From assembly GCA_036768485.1 (NCBI GenBank), contig JAVLUZ010000729.1:806001-870000 (forward strand): a stretch of 64,000 nt of DNA, in the 5' to 3' direction. Below, piece by piece: positions 1-10,846 of the stretch; position 1 is the first letter of the stretch; every line of letters starts with the position of its first letter. This stretch comes from Mermis nigrescens (lineage: Eukaryota; Nematoda; Enoplea; Mermithida; Mermithidae). The notes beneath the pieces were generated by a model that saw only the letters and a list, made by a program, of their open reading frames with translations, did no database searches and was not told the DNA's origin. The translations under genes and the position numbers were made by a program.

Positions 1-29
1 AAAATTGTCGCTAAACATGGTGGCATGCA

Positions 30-307
30 CATGGAATTGGGCAGCACCAAATTCTGGGGGGTGAAAAAATTTCTTGGGGGGGGGGGGGGGTGAAAAAATT
101 TTCAAAGGTCAAAAAATGGTCTTAAAAAGTGGTTGATGTTGTGCGAAAAAACACCATTTTTCGACATTTCTCATCGAGCTCTATCCAGTGGCATCCAAAA
201 AATTGCTAAAAAAAGCAAAAAAAAAATTTCTGAGTGGGTATTTTTGATTTCTGGGGGTATTTCAACTTCTGGGGTTGCATATTCCCCAAACCCCCCACGC
301 CCATATG
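30..307 (+). mobile_element. MITE family R1 (hAT-like), old copy
   Basis: This copy carries the family landmarks in order: a GGGCAGCACC left subterminus, a G-rich run, a CACCATTTTTCGAC core, ATCGAGCTCTATCC, and a CCCCCCACGCCCATATG right end. It contains a long poly-G run near position 80 and no convincing target duplication, so its ends are probably eroded. It has no coding capacity. Confidence 0.7.
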
Positions 308-312
308 CTGCG

Positions 313-476
313 GTGGCATGGCGAGAAATAAGACCATTTCTCAAAGTTTATCATCGAGCACTATATGGCATCCAAAAAATTGCAGAAAAAAATAAAAAAA
401 TAAAAATTGAATTCTGGGGGTGGTATTTGTGGTTTCTGGGGTGTGCATACCCCCAAGCCCCCACGCCCAGGTATGA
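313..476 (+). mobile_element. MITE family R1, partial copy lacking left end
   Basis: The copy begins inside the element at GGTGGCATGGCGAGAAA and runs to the normal right end CACGCCCAGGTATG. It lies directly behind the first copy in the same orientation. About 75 bases of left end are missing. Confidence 0.65.
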
Positions 477-480
477 TTGA

Positions 481-849
481 AGGTATAATACGTGGTGGCT
501 ATTTCTTAATAATATTATTACGACATTCGGGCACCCACCGCATAACAACATAGTAAACAGAGTTACACAACGAATACGAGAATAAACTTCGTACTAAATT
601 ATGCTACTAAGACGCATTAAAATTTATATTAGAAAAATCGGGATAAGATATATTATGGATTTTAGCGTGGTCCATTTTTGCTCATTCATATTGAGCACGT
701 GATTAGCAAACATTCGGAGAAATCAAAAAGCATTTAGCAAGAGTTGACATTAGATACGATCGGGATTCAGCTTCGATTTTTTTGCGTTCTTTACCGGAAG
801 TCGAATTTTTAGTCTATTCTTTCAGCTTCTATAAGCATACATGAGGTAA
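481..849. other. Unannotated AT-rich stretch
   Basis: No gene, repeat family or structured site was recognised here. Confidence 0.5.
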
Positions 850-943
850 CATTTTCAGTCCCTGTCCTTTTATTTCCTTAATGATACGTAATTCCAAACA
901 TATTTGTCCTTTTTGTATTCTGTCGGAGCATTTTCTTTGCTAG
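850..943 (-). repeat. Degenerate end of foldback family F
   Basis: The end GTCGGAGCATTTTCTTTGCTAG matches, with changes, the right terminus of the foldback elements near 56.8, 58.9 and 62.8 kb. The preceding bases also resemble the F arm. Only this one end is present. The adjoining stretch 1005-1095 carries TTTGTACGAGC modules shared with 4.8 and 41.0 kb. Confidence 0.5.
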
Positions 944-1974
944 TATCATATGCATTGGTATACTTGTATACTGGTTTGGTTCTTATACTCAATACTAATA
1001 ATCACTGTTTTTTTTGTACGAGCGCTTCTTGTTTTCTTGTACGTAAGATCTCCGGAAAAGTCTTTGTACGAGCGAAAATTTTTTTGTACATATAATAGAT
1101 GGGCTTATCTTTTAATAAATGTACACATTTTTACAAACTACTGGTCTGTTATCCGCGACCCGCACACTTCACAAAAGTCTTATTTCGTCCTAAACTCGAA
1201 GCTAACTGTAGGGATGCAACGGGTATTGAATTTTACTTTGGTGTATTCGGGTTCGGGTTCGGGTAGTTCATCCAAGTTTATTCGGGTTCGGGCTTGGGTA
1301 GTCCACTTCAAGTTATTCGGGTTCGGGTATCAAAAATCAATACCCAATCGGGTTCGGTACATGTATGCCAGATGTTACAATTTTTATTTTTAGATGCCTG
1401 GTGCCTGACCATTTAATATGTTTCACTCAAGTTTCCAGCATAACGCGTAGAAAGGGGCATTGGGGGCACATGCCCCCGAGAAAATTTGTCAGAAATTATG
1501 TTGATTTTTCTGGCGCAATCTGTCCAGAGCATTGAGTTCCAAAAAGGCACAAACGTCCAAATTTTCCGGCACTTCGCGCCAAGTCATTATTATTTATCGT
1601 TGTACAGATCGAATGAGTTTAAAAGCTTGAACCTGCTGAAACAATCCAGCACTTCCGCCATCCGCTTTAGTGATTTAATGCACCATGCGAGTTCATTGAA
1701 TGAAACTGCGCATGCTTGTTGAGCTTAATAGTGAAAGTTCAGAAAATGCTTGCGCATGCCAATTTTGTCTATTCTCTGCCTTGTTTTTCCTTCCGCCACA
1801 AAGGACACATAATTATATTTTAAACGAAAGCGAAAGGCGAAATTTTCTTTGTGTTTTTTGCGCATTTTTCTGTTTTCTGAAGTGAGTTCATGAGAAGGCC
1901 ACAAATGGGCCTGAAATCGGTAAGAACAAAATTTTCATTGATACATTTTCTATATCTTATTGTATGCAAGCGAC

Positions 1975-2221
1975 CATAGGTGGGCGGCACCAAAGTTGGG
2001 GGGGGGGGGGTTGCAAGATTTTTTTTAAAGGTCGAAAAACGGCTCTTAATGGCGAAAAAACTCCATTTTTCAATTTTTTCTCATCAAGCACTATCCATTG
2101 GCATCAAAAAATTGCGAAAAAAACAAAAAAAATTTTTCAAAATTGAATTCTGGGGGGTATTTTGGCTTATGAGGGGTATTTTGGTTTCTCGCGGGGTGCA
2201 TGCCCCCCACTCCCAGGTATG
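1975..2221 (+). mobile_element. MITE family R1 copy
   Basis: Left end CATAGGTGGGCGGCACC, right end CCCAGGTATG. The flanks GCAAGCGAC (1966-1974) and GCAGCGAC (2222-2229) are a slightly decayed target duplication. The copy is nested in the 1439-5902 element. Confidence 0.85.
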
Positions 2222-2786
2222 GCAGCGACCCGTTGCTGTGCTGCGTGTAATTGGCAGAGGTCGAAAAACGCATTTTCAGCTCAGAATTTAAGTGCAATTT
2301 AGGAGTTCATTTCAACTTGGCGTTTTTGGGCTTAGTTCAGAGCAACGAGATTTTTGCCGATTTTGCGAAAATTTCTACTTTACTGATTAAAAATTAGAGC
2401 GCTTTTTTGACGAAATCTCCCGGGTTCTGCCCCGGACCCCTCTGGGGGCGCTTGAGCGGCACCACCCCGAGACCCCCAGCCGTACAATCTCGTTGCACAT
2501 GTGCAAAGAGATTTTTAGGAAGGACGAGAAAGGTAAAGAGATTAGGAATTTTTTAAAATTTCCGGCGCTTAACGACGGAATTAGTTTATCTGTTGCGTGC
2601 GTTTTGGGCGGTATCAACTGAGTTTAAAGCAGCTAAAACATCAAATTTTTCTCGCGCACAGCACAGCTGGTTACTGTTCTTTCTTTTTTGTAAAGCTCCT
2701 GTATTGCCTTTACGAGCCTGAATCTCCCAAAATATCTTCATACTAAGTTGTTAATTCGTAGCATTCCTGTTCTGCTATGTCAGACT

Positions 2787-5545
2787 TAGCTGATGATCGA
2801 CCGGGGCGACTTTTTTGGCCGGGGCTGGCCGGGGTTAGACAAGGAAAATATTATTGCATGACTTCTATACTTGTGGCGGGCATAGGAAAAGAAATAATGA
2901 GCGACTGCTCCATTCAGTAGTAAATGACAAGCGCAAAGTTAGGTGCGCCTTTTCATATCAAGTTTTTTATTACTATTTTTGTCACTAGAAACAAATTTAA
3001 GTCCAGTGTTTCATTGTCTGAATCATCAATAAAGTCTATGTCGCTGCTATTAGCACGGTCTCCTCTATATCATTTTGAATCTTCGCTTACATGCTACTGC
3101 TGCTGTAGTGATTGGATGCAATGGGTATTGGATGTAATAAATGAGACATCACACACATTCCTATAATAGGGGAGGGAGGTATTACCCCCTCCAGGGTCCA
3201 AGACACAGGTCACTGTCAGACGATTTTTGGTGAAAACCTTTTGAATTTTTGGAACTTAATTTTTTTTTAGTATGGCAAAAGTGTACCTAACTGTTAGAAT
3301 TTCACGAAGTGATACATTATTTAGAATGTGAGCTAGAGTAAATAGAGCAAACTATCACTATAAAACATGCATAAGTAATCGCTAAAAACTTTATGGGGGC
3401 CCCTCAGTATACATGTAACGGCTGGAAATCTAGGGTGGGGGTCCCTCGCCATTTTTTTTGAAGGAGGGGGTTAGCGACTAGATCGAAAATGGTAAAAACA
3501 CATAAAAATAGCCAAAAAAGCGCAAGTTTTCGCCAAAAAATGGGGGAGGGTGGTCAAATACTTTTTCTGACTTTCAAAGGACGTTCGGGGCTTCAAAGCG
3601 TGGATGAGGGATGGCCCATACCCCTGTCACGTATATTTCTTGGTCATTTTCAGAGGGAAGGGGGTAAGTGGCTCCATTTTTGTCAGCCGCTTGCCCCCCT
3701 TGAAAAATCTTTAGCATGGTAGAATTTGCTATATGGAATTCTGTTACCTTTTTACAACTTTTGTTCGTCAAAAAATCTTTGTACATGTACAAAGACAGTC
3801 CTGTAACGTCTTTGGCACATCAGCCAAAATCTTCGCCGAATACAAAAGATGACCGTAGCTTCCAGATGTGATAATTCGGCCTGAATTTAGTTGATTAATT
3901 CAGTTCGGCGCGAAGTGCCGAAATTTAGTATGAAGCTTTTGATGGAATTCACACCTAAAACTCGACTGAGAAAGCTAAAACAACTTGTACCAACAAAATC
4001 AGAAATATTGCCAAAATTGCCAATAATGCGAATTAAATCTTGTAATAAGAGCAACACTAGCAGCTTAGAATGGAAAAATGGAAAAATGTCAATTATTCAG
4101 AAACCCTAAATTAGCCAAATACACTACAATAAAGGTCGAAAAACTATGTTCTACCACACTGAAATCGTTACTGTACCATATTAAAGTATACAAAAATTTA
4201 TATGTACAAAACGGTGTTTTTTTGTATGTTGCCAAAGATTTTTCCGCGATCGTTCAAAGAACTTTTCAGGACTATCTTTTGCACATGTACAAAGATTTTG
4301 AGGAAGATATAAAACTCCGATATGAAAAATTGTCTGTACTATATATCTTTAAAATGGCAAAATTTGTGTTTAGAGATGGAAAAATGTCAAAATTTTTAGG
4401 CGCTTCGCTTGCCGTTTTGAGGAGCAATTTCAGTAATTTTTGGCGTTAGAAACCCAGAAATTAGCTAAAATATACAATCAAAAGTCAAAAGGAACCCGTT
4501 TTACCATACTAAAATCGCTTCTTTGTATTATATTATACTAACCAAAATTTGTGTGTACAAAATGTGCAAAGACTTTTGGGGACCATGTTTGCACACACAA
4601 ACGGACCGTGTACAAAAAAACACTGTGTTACAAAATGTACAAAGACTTTTGGGTACCATCTTTGAATTCACGTGTGCACACAAAGGAATTTACATTGTAC
4701 AAAAAAACACTGTCACATACTGATAGTTTTGCGAAAATGTGTATGTTTAAAAATATATTTATATAATATAGCTACAAAAATTTGTTAGCTCATACAAAGA
4801 CCTTTTTCGGAGATCTTTGCTTTACAAGCACAAGAAGCTCGTACAACAAAATAGAGTCGGCTAATAATAGTCCACCACTTAATTTTCTGGTGCTCCAATT
4901 TGGGGACTTCACCCTTTCCCCTCAACTCTTGTTAAACCCTTAGGAAACTATTTGGAGTACATATTTAGTTTATCGGATCGGACGCAAATTCTGCAGCGTA
5001 GTTTACATTCGCCTATAATTAACCTCCGTCCTAATAGCTATTACACAAGAAACGCGTTTTGAAGCACGCGATTCCCATTCAATTAAATGTAAAAGTGTTT
5101 TTTGTAAAAATAGTTTGTTGAAAACGTACAATTTCCAACTAGAAATAGAAGGTATTAGTCAACTCTAAATCTTTTAGCCATAGCTATGAATGAATGAGTT
5201 AAAAGTAGCAATGGGGCTTAAATAAGTTAAGTGGAGGAATCGAAAAACACGCAGATTTTCCTGAACATTATTTCAGTAAAAGCTCATTTGAGCACAGAAA
5301 CAAAGTTATAACAAGGAACTATAGTGAAGTATACATATATTCTAATCGGTACAGTTCTCAAAATTAACACTGTGCTCGTTAGCTGATTAATAAGCTGCCG
5401 AGTATCACGAGCCTGTACAAAATGCGAATTAAACTAAATTTTTCCCCTTGGCCCCGGCCATTTTTTGACCTTGCCCCGGCCGGGGCCGGGATTGCCTAAA
5501 GAAGCGGTTGGATTGCCGGGGGCCGGGGCCTCGGTCGAGTCGCTA
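2787..5545. mobile_element. hAT-like element with GGCCGGGG subterminal repeats
   Basis: Ends are TAGCTGATGATCGACCGGGG and, inverted at the right, TAGCGACTCGACCGAGG. The element is flanked by the perfect 8-bp duplication GTCAGACT (2779-2786, 5546-5553). The paralogous sequence near 42786-42793 has this octamer once and continues without the insertion, so it is an empty site. GGCCGGGG repeats occur just inside both ends. The interior holds GTACAAAG modules (3775-4870) and a TGTAACGG-type fragment (3400-3640). No transposase frame is present. Confidence 0.85.
3775..4870 (+). repeat. GTACAAAG-module repeats (relatives of the 27.3-kb element)
   Basis: Two or three diverged, partly overlapping copies of the family better preserved at 27330-27784 lie here. 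Landmarks are CTTTGTACATGTACAAAG at 3777-3794, hairpin derivatives of GGCGCGAAGCGCC near 3907 and 4400, and GTACAAAAAAACACTG near 4690. Boundaries are not clear. Confidence 0.6.
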
Positions 5546-6494
5546 GTCAGACTATTAGTATTCACAGAGCTACAACATGTTAAGGGCGGTAAAAAATGAC
5601 CGAATTTCTCGGTGCTTTGCGCCACTTATGATTTCCGAACTGTTTGTCAACAAAAAAGGCCGTAAATTCTACATGAAAACAATAAAAATTTCGAAAATTT
5701 TCGGCGCTTCGCGCCTCTTTTTACACTTTTTGTATTTTTGATCGTCAGAAAACCCATAAATTAGCTAAGCTATAGTACTAAAGGTCCAAAAAACTCAGTT
5801 CTGCTGCTCCCATATATAACGTTGCTGGCATTCAATGCAAAAGTAGTCTTAAAAAAATTTTTGTGTATGCCCCCCAAGGCCAAAAATCCGGCTATGCCTC
5901 TGGTTTCCAGTGATTTTCCTCCTCCTCTCAGTGTGCAAAGCTAATGTAAATGAGAGGTAGCGCTTTGTGCATTGTGTCTGATATTCACCTACAAATAACA
6001 TTAACAACTATTGCTGAGATTGTCGTCTATGATTGTATTTATTCGTGAAGTTAATTTTGATAGAAACAAAGTTTAATTACGAATTAGAGTGCTTTTTTAC
6101 GATATACAGTATACACCTGATACATACGATATCATTTGGCAATCGTTTTGTGAAATAAAAAAGATTAAAAAATTCACGTGAATCCGATTGAAATATACCA
6201 CTTAATTACATAGCCATTTTATGTGTACTTGACAACCGCATGAAATTCAGCGTTTTAGGGTCGAGCAAAATGAAAACGGCGCAAAAAAAGCCGAAAATTC
6301 ACTGAATCTTCGACATACAAACGTGGGATTTTAGGGCTTAAAAATACTCCGAATAAATCCGAATAAAATCCATAAACATTCGGGTTTGGGTTCGGGTTCG
6401 GGTAGTTATAATAATTTTATTCGGGATCGGGTTCGGGTCCTGAATTTTGTTCGGGTACCCGAGTATTCGGGTTCGGGTACCCGTTGCATCCCTA

Positions 6495-7067
6495 GCTAGT
6501 TAGGTGAGAAGCGTCGAAATTTATATGAATTTTTGGTTGAATTTGCATAAAACTCGACTCAGAAAGCTAAAATAACTTGTGTTACACAATCAAAAATAAT
6601 ACAGCGATTGCAATAAGCTGACTGAATCTCGTAATAGACACCAATTCGCTTGTGCAAGTTCAATGCCAACAGAGAAGACAAAAAAGTCAATTTTATCTTC
6701 AAATGGCAGAAAACAGTGCGAAGTTGTTAAATAGATTTATTATTTTCTGCATAAAATCTCCATAAAAAAGTAGAGATAAATGTAAAAGATGGTTAAGTCT
6801 GTACAAAGATGCTTAAAATTACACAAAGATAGACTTTGGAGTGTTTAATGCCCGCGCTTGGCTAAATTGATTGTAATTATGATATTTGGCGTAATGCAGA
6901 AAATGTTTTGAAAGCTAAAAATACTCATAAAAGCGTTAAACTCACAAATTGCTTTACCCAGAAAGTCTTTTGTACAAAAATGGCTCCAAAAATCTTTGTA
7001 CGAGCCTCAAAAGCTTTGTCTCCTACAAAAATAACAGTGCTCACTCAAGCCGATGTATGATCTATAC
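6495..7067. other. Intergenic, weak repeat fragments only
   Basis: AT-rich DNA with scattered CTTTGTAC motifs near 6800-7000. No gene was recognised. Confidence 0.4.
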
Positions 7068-7540
7068 CATACATGGGCAGCAGCCAAATTCTAGAGGAGG
7101 CTGGGCATGGTTCTTCTGTGTTCGGCAAAGATTTTCCCGATGTGCAAAGACTTCGGCACCGTCCTTGTAGATGTACAGAGATTTTTGGGAAGAGAATATG
7201 TACTGTGAAAAGGTCTGAAATTCACAAAAATTTTCGGTGTTTTGCGCGCGAAATGAATAATTGTCTGTCCTGTATATTTTTGTAATGGCAAAATTCGCAT
7301 TTAGAATAGGTAAAATGTCATGTTTTTAGCGCTTTGCGTCGAGAACAAATTAGTTAAAATCAGTTTAAAAAATTAGAAATTAACTAAATTTACTATCAAA
7401 AATCTAAAAACCCTGTTTTACCGCACTAAAATTGTTTCTGTACCATATTGAAACACCCAAATATTTGCATTTAGAAAATGTACAAAGACTTGGTAGCACT
7501 ACCCAGCAGGGACCTTGTGCAAACAACACTGGGCCTGGGT
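7068..7540 (+). repeat. R1-type left end followed by GTACAAAG-family copy
   Basis: CATACATGGGCAGC at 7068 is an R1-type terminus with no recognisable remainder. It is followed by a diverged copy of the GTACAAAG family, with TGTGCAAAGAC near 7143, a decayed GCGCTTTGCG motif near 7328 and TGTACAAAGAC near 7480. Confidence 0.5.
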
Positions 7541-7982
7541 GGTGTAAATCAAACCGGCAAAAATCTCGAAAGCATGCCAAAAATTCAATTCTGGGGAGTT
7601 TATCGATTTTGGGGGTCTACCGAGATTCTGAGATTGTAAATCCCCATCCCTTGTGTGGTCTGAACTCATTTCCACGTCCGCGTAGGTATAGAATTTGGAC
7701 TCCAAGAATGGAAAATTTAATATTTTGGCCCATAAAAGGTTACTAGCTGACCCCACCCAGACCAGCCATGCTGTGCTCTGCTGTGCTCAGAATTCAAACA
7801 AAACTCAGAAGAATATGTACTATATGTGCTCCTTGTTTACTTGTGTCTTTGCTACTCTTATCTTGGCTGCATTTGCTAATTCAAATATTTAGAAGTATTC
7901 TAAACGATAAAAATCGATTTACCCATTGTAATCTTTTACTAAGGCTCGATTAGAGAAAAAAGTTTACGACGCTGGCTTATTC

Positions 7983-8336
7983 ATGGAGAGTATTCCCAAG
8001 GATCTGCGTGGCTTGCGTGCCTGCTTACTGTGTTCAATGATAAAAAGTTTGGATCAGTTTGAGACCGATGGTTGCGAAAATTGTGAACAATATTTGCAAA
8101 TGAAACACGATCAAGACAAAGTATATGATTGCACGAGTTCAAATTTCGATGGCTTTATAGCTCTTACGAACCCCAGCGACAGCTGGGTGGCCAAGTGGCA
8201 AAAAATAAATCGGAAAGCTCGTGGCGTTTATGCCATTTCAGTCACTGGCAGCCTACCTCCTCATATTGTCAACGAACTGAAAGCGATGGGTGTCAACTAC
8301 AGACCGAAGATGCGCGATACTGCAGTAAAGTTGTAA
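7983..8336 (+). CDS. spt4: Transcription elongation factor Spt4 (DSIF small subunit)
   Basis: The 117-residue protein is co-linear with eukaryotic Spt4 over its full length, the same length as the animal protein. Spt4 binds the NGN domain of Spt5 to form DSIF, which acts on RNA polymerase II in the nucleus during pausing and elongation. Diagnostic segments are [13 protein letters not shown] at 5-17, the zinc ligands C14, C17, C31 and C34, [11 protein letters not shown] at 47-57, DSWVAKWQ at 66-73, and GVYAISVTG at 81-89. The start codon gives the usual N-terminus and no upstream in-frame extension is needed. The coding region is one uninterrupted exon, so it is either an intron-poor gene or an intact retrocopy. 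The C-terminus (after about residue 103) has a short insertion before RDTA. No frameshift or stop is present. Confidence 0.95.
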   Translation: MESIPKDLRGLRACLLCSMIKSLDQFETDGCENCEQYLQMKHDQDKVYDCTSSNFDGFIALTNPSDSWVAKWQKINRKARGVYAISVTGSLPPHIVNELKAMGVNYRPKMRDTAVKL

Positions 8337-8551
8337 TCGTGATGATTGATCAATGCGGTTTTTTATGTTTCGTAGATACCGTCGTTATTTTGTACAGCCA
8401 AGTTAAAGTATAACTTTATATAAGTAGGAAGTTATAGCACTATAAGCATCATAGATGCTCAGGGAGAGGCGACCAGAGAGGTGAAATCCGGGATTTTAGC
8501 GATAGCGCAAACCACTTGAGAAATGTGCTATAGTCTGTTTCGCAAAACGTA

Positions 8552-8557
8552 AATAAA
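8552..8557 (+). promoter_or_regulatory. Possible polyadenylation signal for spt4
   Basis: The first AATAAA after the spt4 stop codon lies about 215 bases downstream. It sits in a fragment resembling the end of the Tc1-like MITEs (TATAGTCTGTTTC near 8531), so it may be transposon-supplied. No transcript evidence is available. Confidence 0.3.
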
Positions 8558-8821
8558 ACTTGGTTCACAATGTTTGGCCTAATGTAAATCGATTACAAAA
8601 GCGATTTAAACTAAAGCAACAATTACGAGACTGTTAAGTAGATAGAAAGATAAAAAGATAAAATTAAATTAATAAAATTAAATAGATAAAATTATACTTA
8701 AGTAGATAGAAACCGTTTCGTAGCTTTCGGCGAAGGCGCTAAAAAGTTGATTTCCATGCACGAAGGTTTGGTTAAAGTAGACTATAATTTGGGCCACATT
8801 CACCCGACGGTATGGTACCTA

Positions 8822-8986
8822 TAGTCTAGTTTCACATAACTTCGTGTATAAATTTTAAAATTTTCCTGACGACAGTAAGCACGACGAACGATGATTAAAT
8901 CAATCAATGCTATAATCGCAACGTCTGTCAGCTTATTATCGGAGACAGTTTTAAAATTTATGACCGAACTTGTCTGGAACAGACTA
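8822..8986. mobile_element. Tc1/mariner-like MITE
   Basis: About 40-base terminal inverted repeats begin TAGTCT and end AGACTA. They share TTCGTGTATAAATTTTAAAA on the left with its complement on the right. The element is flanked by TA on both sides (8820-8821, 8987-8988), the standard target of Tc1/mariner elements. It is 165 bp and non-coding. Confidence 0.8.
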
Positions 8987-9188
8987 TAACTTTTGGACTC
9001 TTCAGCGGGGTAATAACCACACGTGGGTTTGGGACATGATACATCCCCAGAAATTCGAATACCCCGGAATTCCATTTGTGAAATTTTTTAATGCCAATGG
9101 TCAGTCAGTACATTATGTTTTCCCATACCACAATTTTCTGACCTTTGGAAAACCTTGTCATACCCCTCAGAATTTAGGTGATGCCCAC

Positions 9189-9408
9189 CATACGTGGGCA
9201 GCAAGAAAATTCTGGGGGGCGGGTCAAGATTTTTGAAGGTCAAAAAATGGCTTTAAAAATAGTGGGTATGGCGATAAAAACACCATTTTTCGACGTTTCT
9301 CATCAACCACTATCCATTGCCATCAAAAAAAAATTGCGAAAAAAAACGAAAAAAAATTTTCAAAAAATTGAATTCTGGGGGGTTTTTTGGTTTCTGGGGG
9401 GGGGTGTG
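9189..9408 (+). mobile_element. MITE family R1 copy with perfect target duplication
   Basis: Left end CATACGTGGGCAGC. The right end is shortened to GGGGGTGTG. It is flanked by perfect ATGCCCAC octamers at 9181-9188 and 9409-9416. Confidence 0.9.
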
Positions 9409-9557
9409 ATGCCCACCTATGTAAAATACCTTTGTCTTTCTGTGTAGGTATGTTCATATTTCATCTTTCTTTTTTCTCGTTACTTCTCAATGTGTTGTTA
9501 TACTTGGTTTGCTGTCGGATCAGCGAATAAAATTTGTAATTTGTAATTACGTACATA

Positions 9558-9732
9558 TAGTCTGTTTCACATACGTTTGGGCATAAACTTAAAAAACTGT
9601 CGTAATATATTACGACAGTTTTTTAAGTAAAGCAGACAGATGGCGATTGCATCATTGATTTGATATATAATTATCGTTGTCCGTCGGCTTTGGAAAAATT
9701 CTTAAGATCTATGCCCGATGTGAAACAGACTA
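9558..9732. mobile_element. Tc1/mariner-like MITE with internal 40-bp palindrome
   Basis: The ends TAGTCTGTTTCACAT and ATGTGAAACAGACTA are inverted, with TA on each side (9556-9557, 9733-9734). It is 175 bp long and contains a perfect 40-bp palindrome at 9588-9627. Same family as 8822-8986. Confidence 0.85.
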
Positions 9733-9818
9733 TACCTATGTAACTTATTCATGTAGGTACATACCTATGTGTGTGTGTACACGCGGGAAGGTGAGGGAGG
9801 GCGTACATGGGTAGTGAC

Positions 9819-10001
9819 CATAGTGGGCAGCACCAAAATTCTGGGGGGGGGTGGAAAAATTTTCAAAGGTCAAAAAATAATCTTAAAAGTGGTCGTATAG
9901 CGAAAAGAACACCATTTTTCAACGTTTCTCATCGAGCACTATCCAATGGCATCAAAAAATCGCTGAAAAGGCAAAGAAAATTCAAAATTTGAATTCTGGG
10001 G
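9819..10001 (+). mobile_element. MITE family R1, right-end-less copy with perfect target duplication
   Basis: The left end CATAGTGGGCAGCACC is normal. The copy stops at GAATTCTGGGG, which is internal in full-length copies. Perfect GTAGTGAC octamers flank it exactly (9811-9818, 10002-10009). Confidence 0.85.
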
Positions 10002-10011
10002 GTAGTGACCA

Positions 10012-10449
10012 AATTATGCGGGTATCAATGAGGAACCTAAGAAGGTAGATACACTAAAAAAATCGCAAATATACCAAAATTCAACTTTGAGGTCCACCGT
10101 AGTTTTCTGGGGGTATCTCGGGATCTCTATGCATAGTAGTCAAAAATACTTGAAAGGTGAAGGTCCATAAAACTCGAATACCATTGTGATAACCACACGA
10201 TCGTTAGAGTCTGGAACATTTGTTCTGGGAGGGTTGACTCCCGAAAAGCGGCCCACCACAATTGTCGACTTTGTAGAAACATTGTGCCTGTTTATTTTCG
10301 GCTCAAAATCCACAAGTTTGAGCCGTATACTCTGATTATATTTAACGTTAAGTTTACCGAGCTCTAGTTGCCTGTTGTTTGCACTTTACTGTATGGTCAT
10401 AAATTCTCATGTGGCAAGCTTCTCAGTACCACTTCAATGATTTTATAAC
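10012..10449. other. Unannotated intergenic stretch
   Basis: A few phrases resemble R1 fragments (TTTTCTGGGGGTATC near 10096). No gene or element boundary was recognised. Confidence 0.4.
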
Positions 10450-10457
10450 ATACGCGT

Positions 10458-10703
10458 CACACCTGGGCGTGGGGGGTTTGGGGGGTATGCACCCCCCCCA
10501 GAAACCAAAATACCCCCCCCCCCACAGAATTCAATTTTTGAAAATTTTTTTGTTTTTTCCGCAATTTTTTGATGCCAATGGATAGTGCTTGATGAGAAAC
10601 GTCGAAAAATGGTGTTTTTATTGCCCTACCACCATTTTTTAAGGCCATTTTTTGACTTTCAAAAAATCTTGCACTCCCAGAATTTTTTTGCTGCCCACGT
10701 ATG
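10458..10703 (-). mobile_element. MITE family R1 copy with perfect target duplication
   Basis: Reverse-orientation full-length copy (246 bp) from CACACCTGGGCGTGGGG to GCTGCCCACGTATG. It is flanked by perfect ATACGCGT octamers at 10450-10457 and 10704-10711. Confidence 0.95.
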
Positions 10704-10846
10704 ATACGCGTGTTGCAGACCGTATGACTTACACATTTTTGAATGTTGTTTTTTTAATTGGACTTCAGTTTTGTGCAAACTTAATGACATTCGTGAAATT
10801 CTCATGCGCTTGGCTACCAGATTTTGTATTCATTCTTATCGCCCCA

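Larger units (their letters stand above)
1439..5902 (-). mobile_element. hAT-like element, CATAGGCGTAGCC family, carrying nested insertions
   Basis: The element starts CATAACGCGTAG and ends GGCTATGCCTCTG. It is flanked by the perfect 8-bp duplication GTTTCCAG at 1431-1438 and 5903-5910. Its own sequence (1439-1974, 2230-2786, 5554-5902) is homologous in reverse orientation to 42.6-43.83 kb. An R1 MITE (1975-2221) and a 2.76-kb element (2787-5545) are inserted in it. It contains GGCGCTTCGCGCC hairpin motifs and no transposase frame. Confidence 0.85.
1209..6494. mobile_element. Candidate hAT-like element, TAGGGATGCAAC termini
   Basis: The left end TAGGGATGCAACGGGTA at 1209 and the right end TACCCGTTGCATCCCTA at 6478-6494 are inverted copies. 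Both are followed inward by many TTCGGGT subterminal repeats (1240-1350 and 6380-6480), as expected of transposase-binding motifs in hAT elements. The flanking octamers GCTAACTG and GCTAGTTA agree at only 5 of 8 bases, and all three differences are transitions. The interior is mostly later insertions, including 1439-5902. Alternatively these are ends of two separate elements. Confidence 0.5.

Noticed and set aside
9178..9447. Open frames with KKLRKKQKKFQKIEFWG motifs here and at similar places
   Set aside because: The same peptide recurs in every R1 MITE copy and is broken differently each time; it is not a conserved protein.
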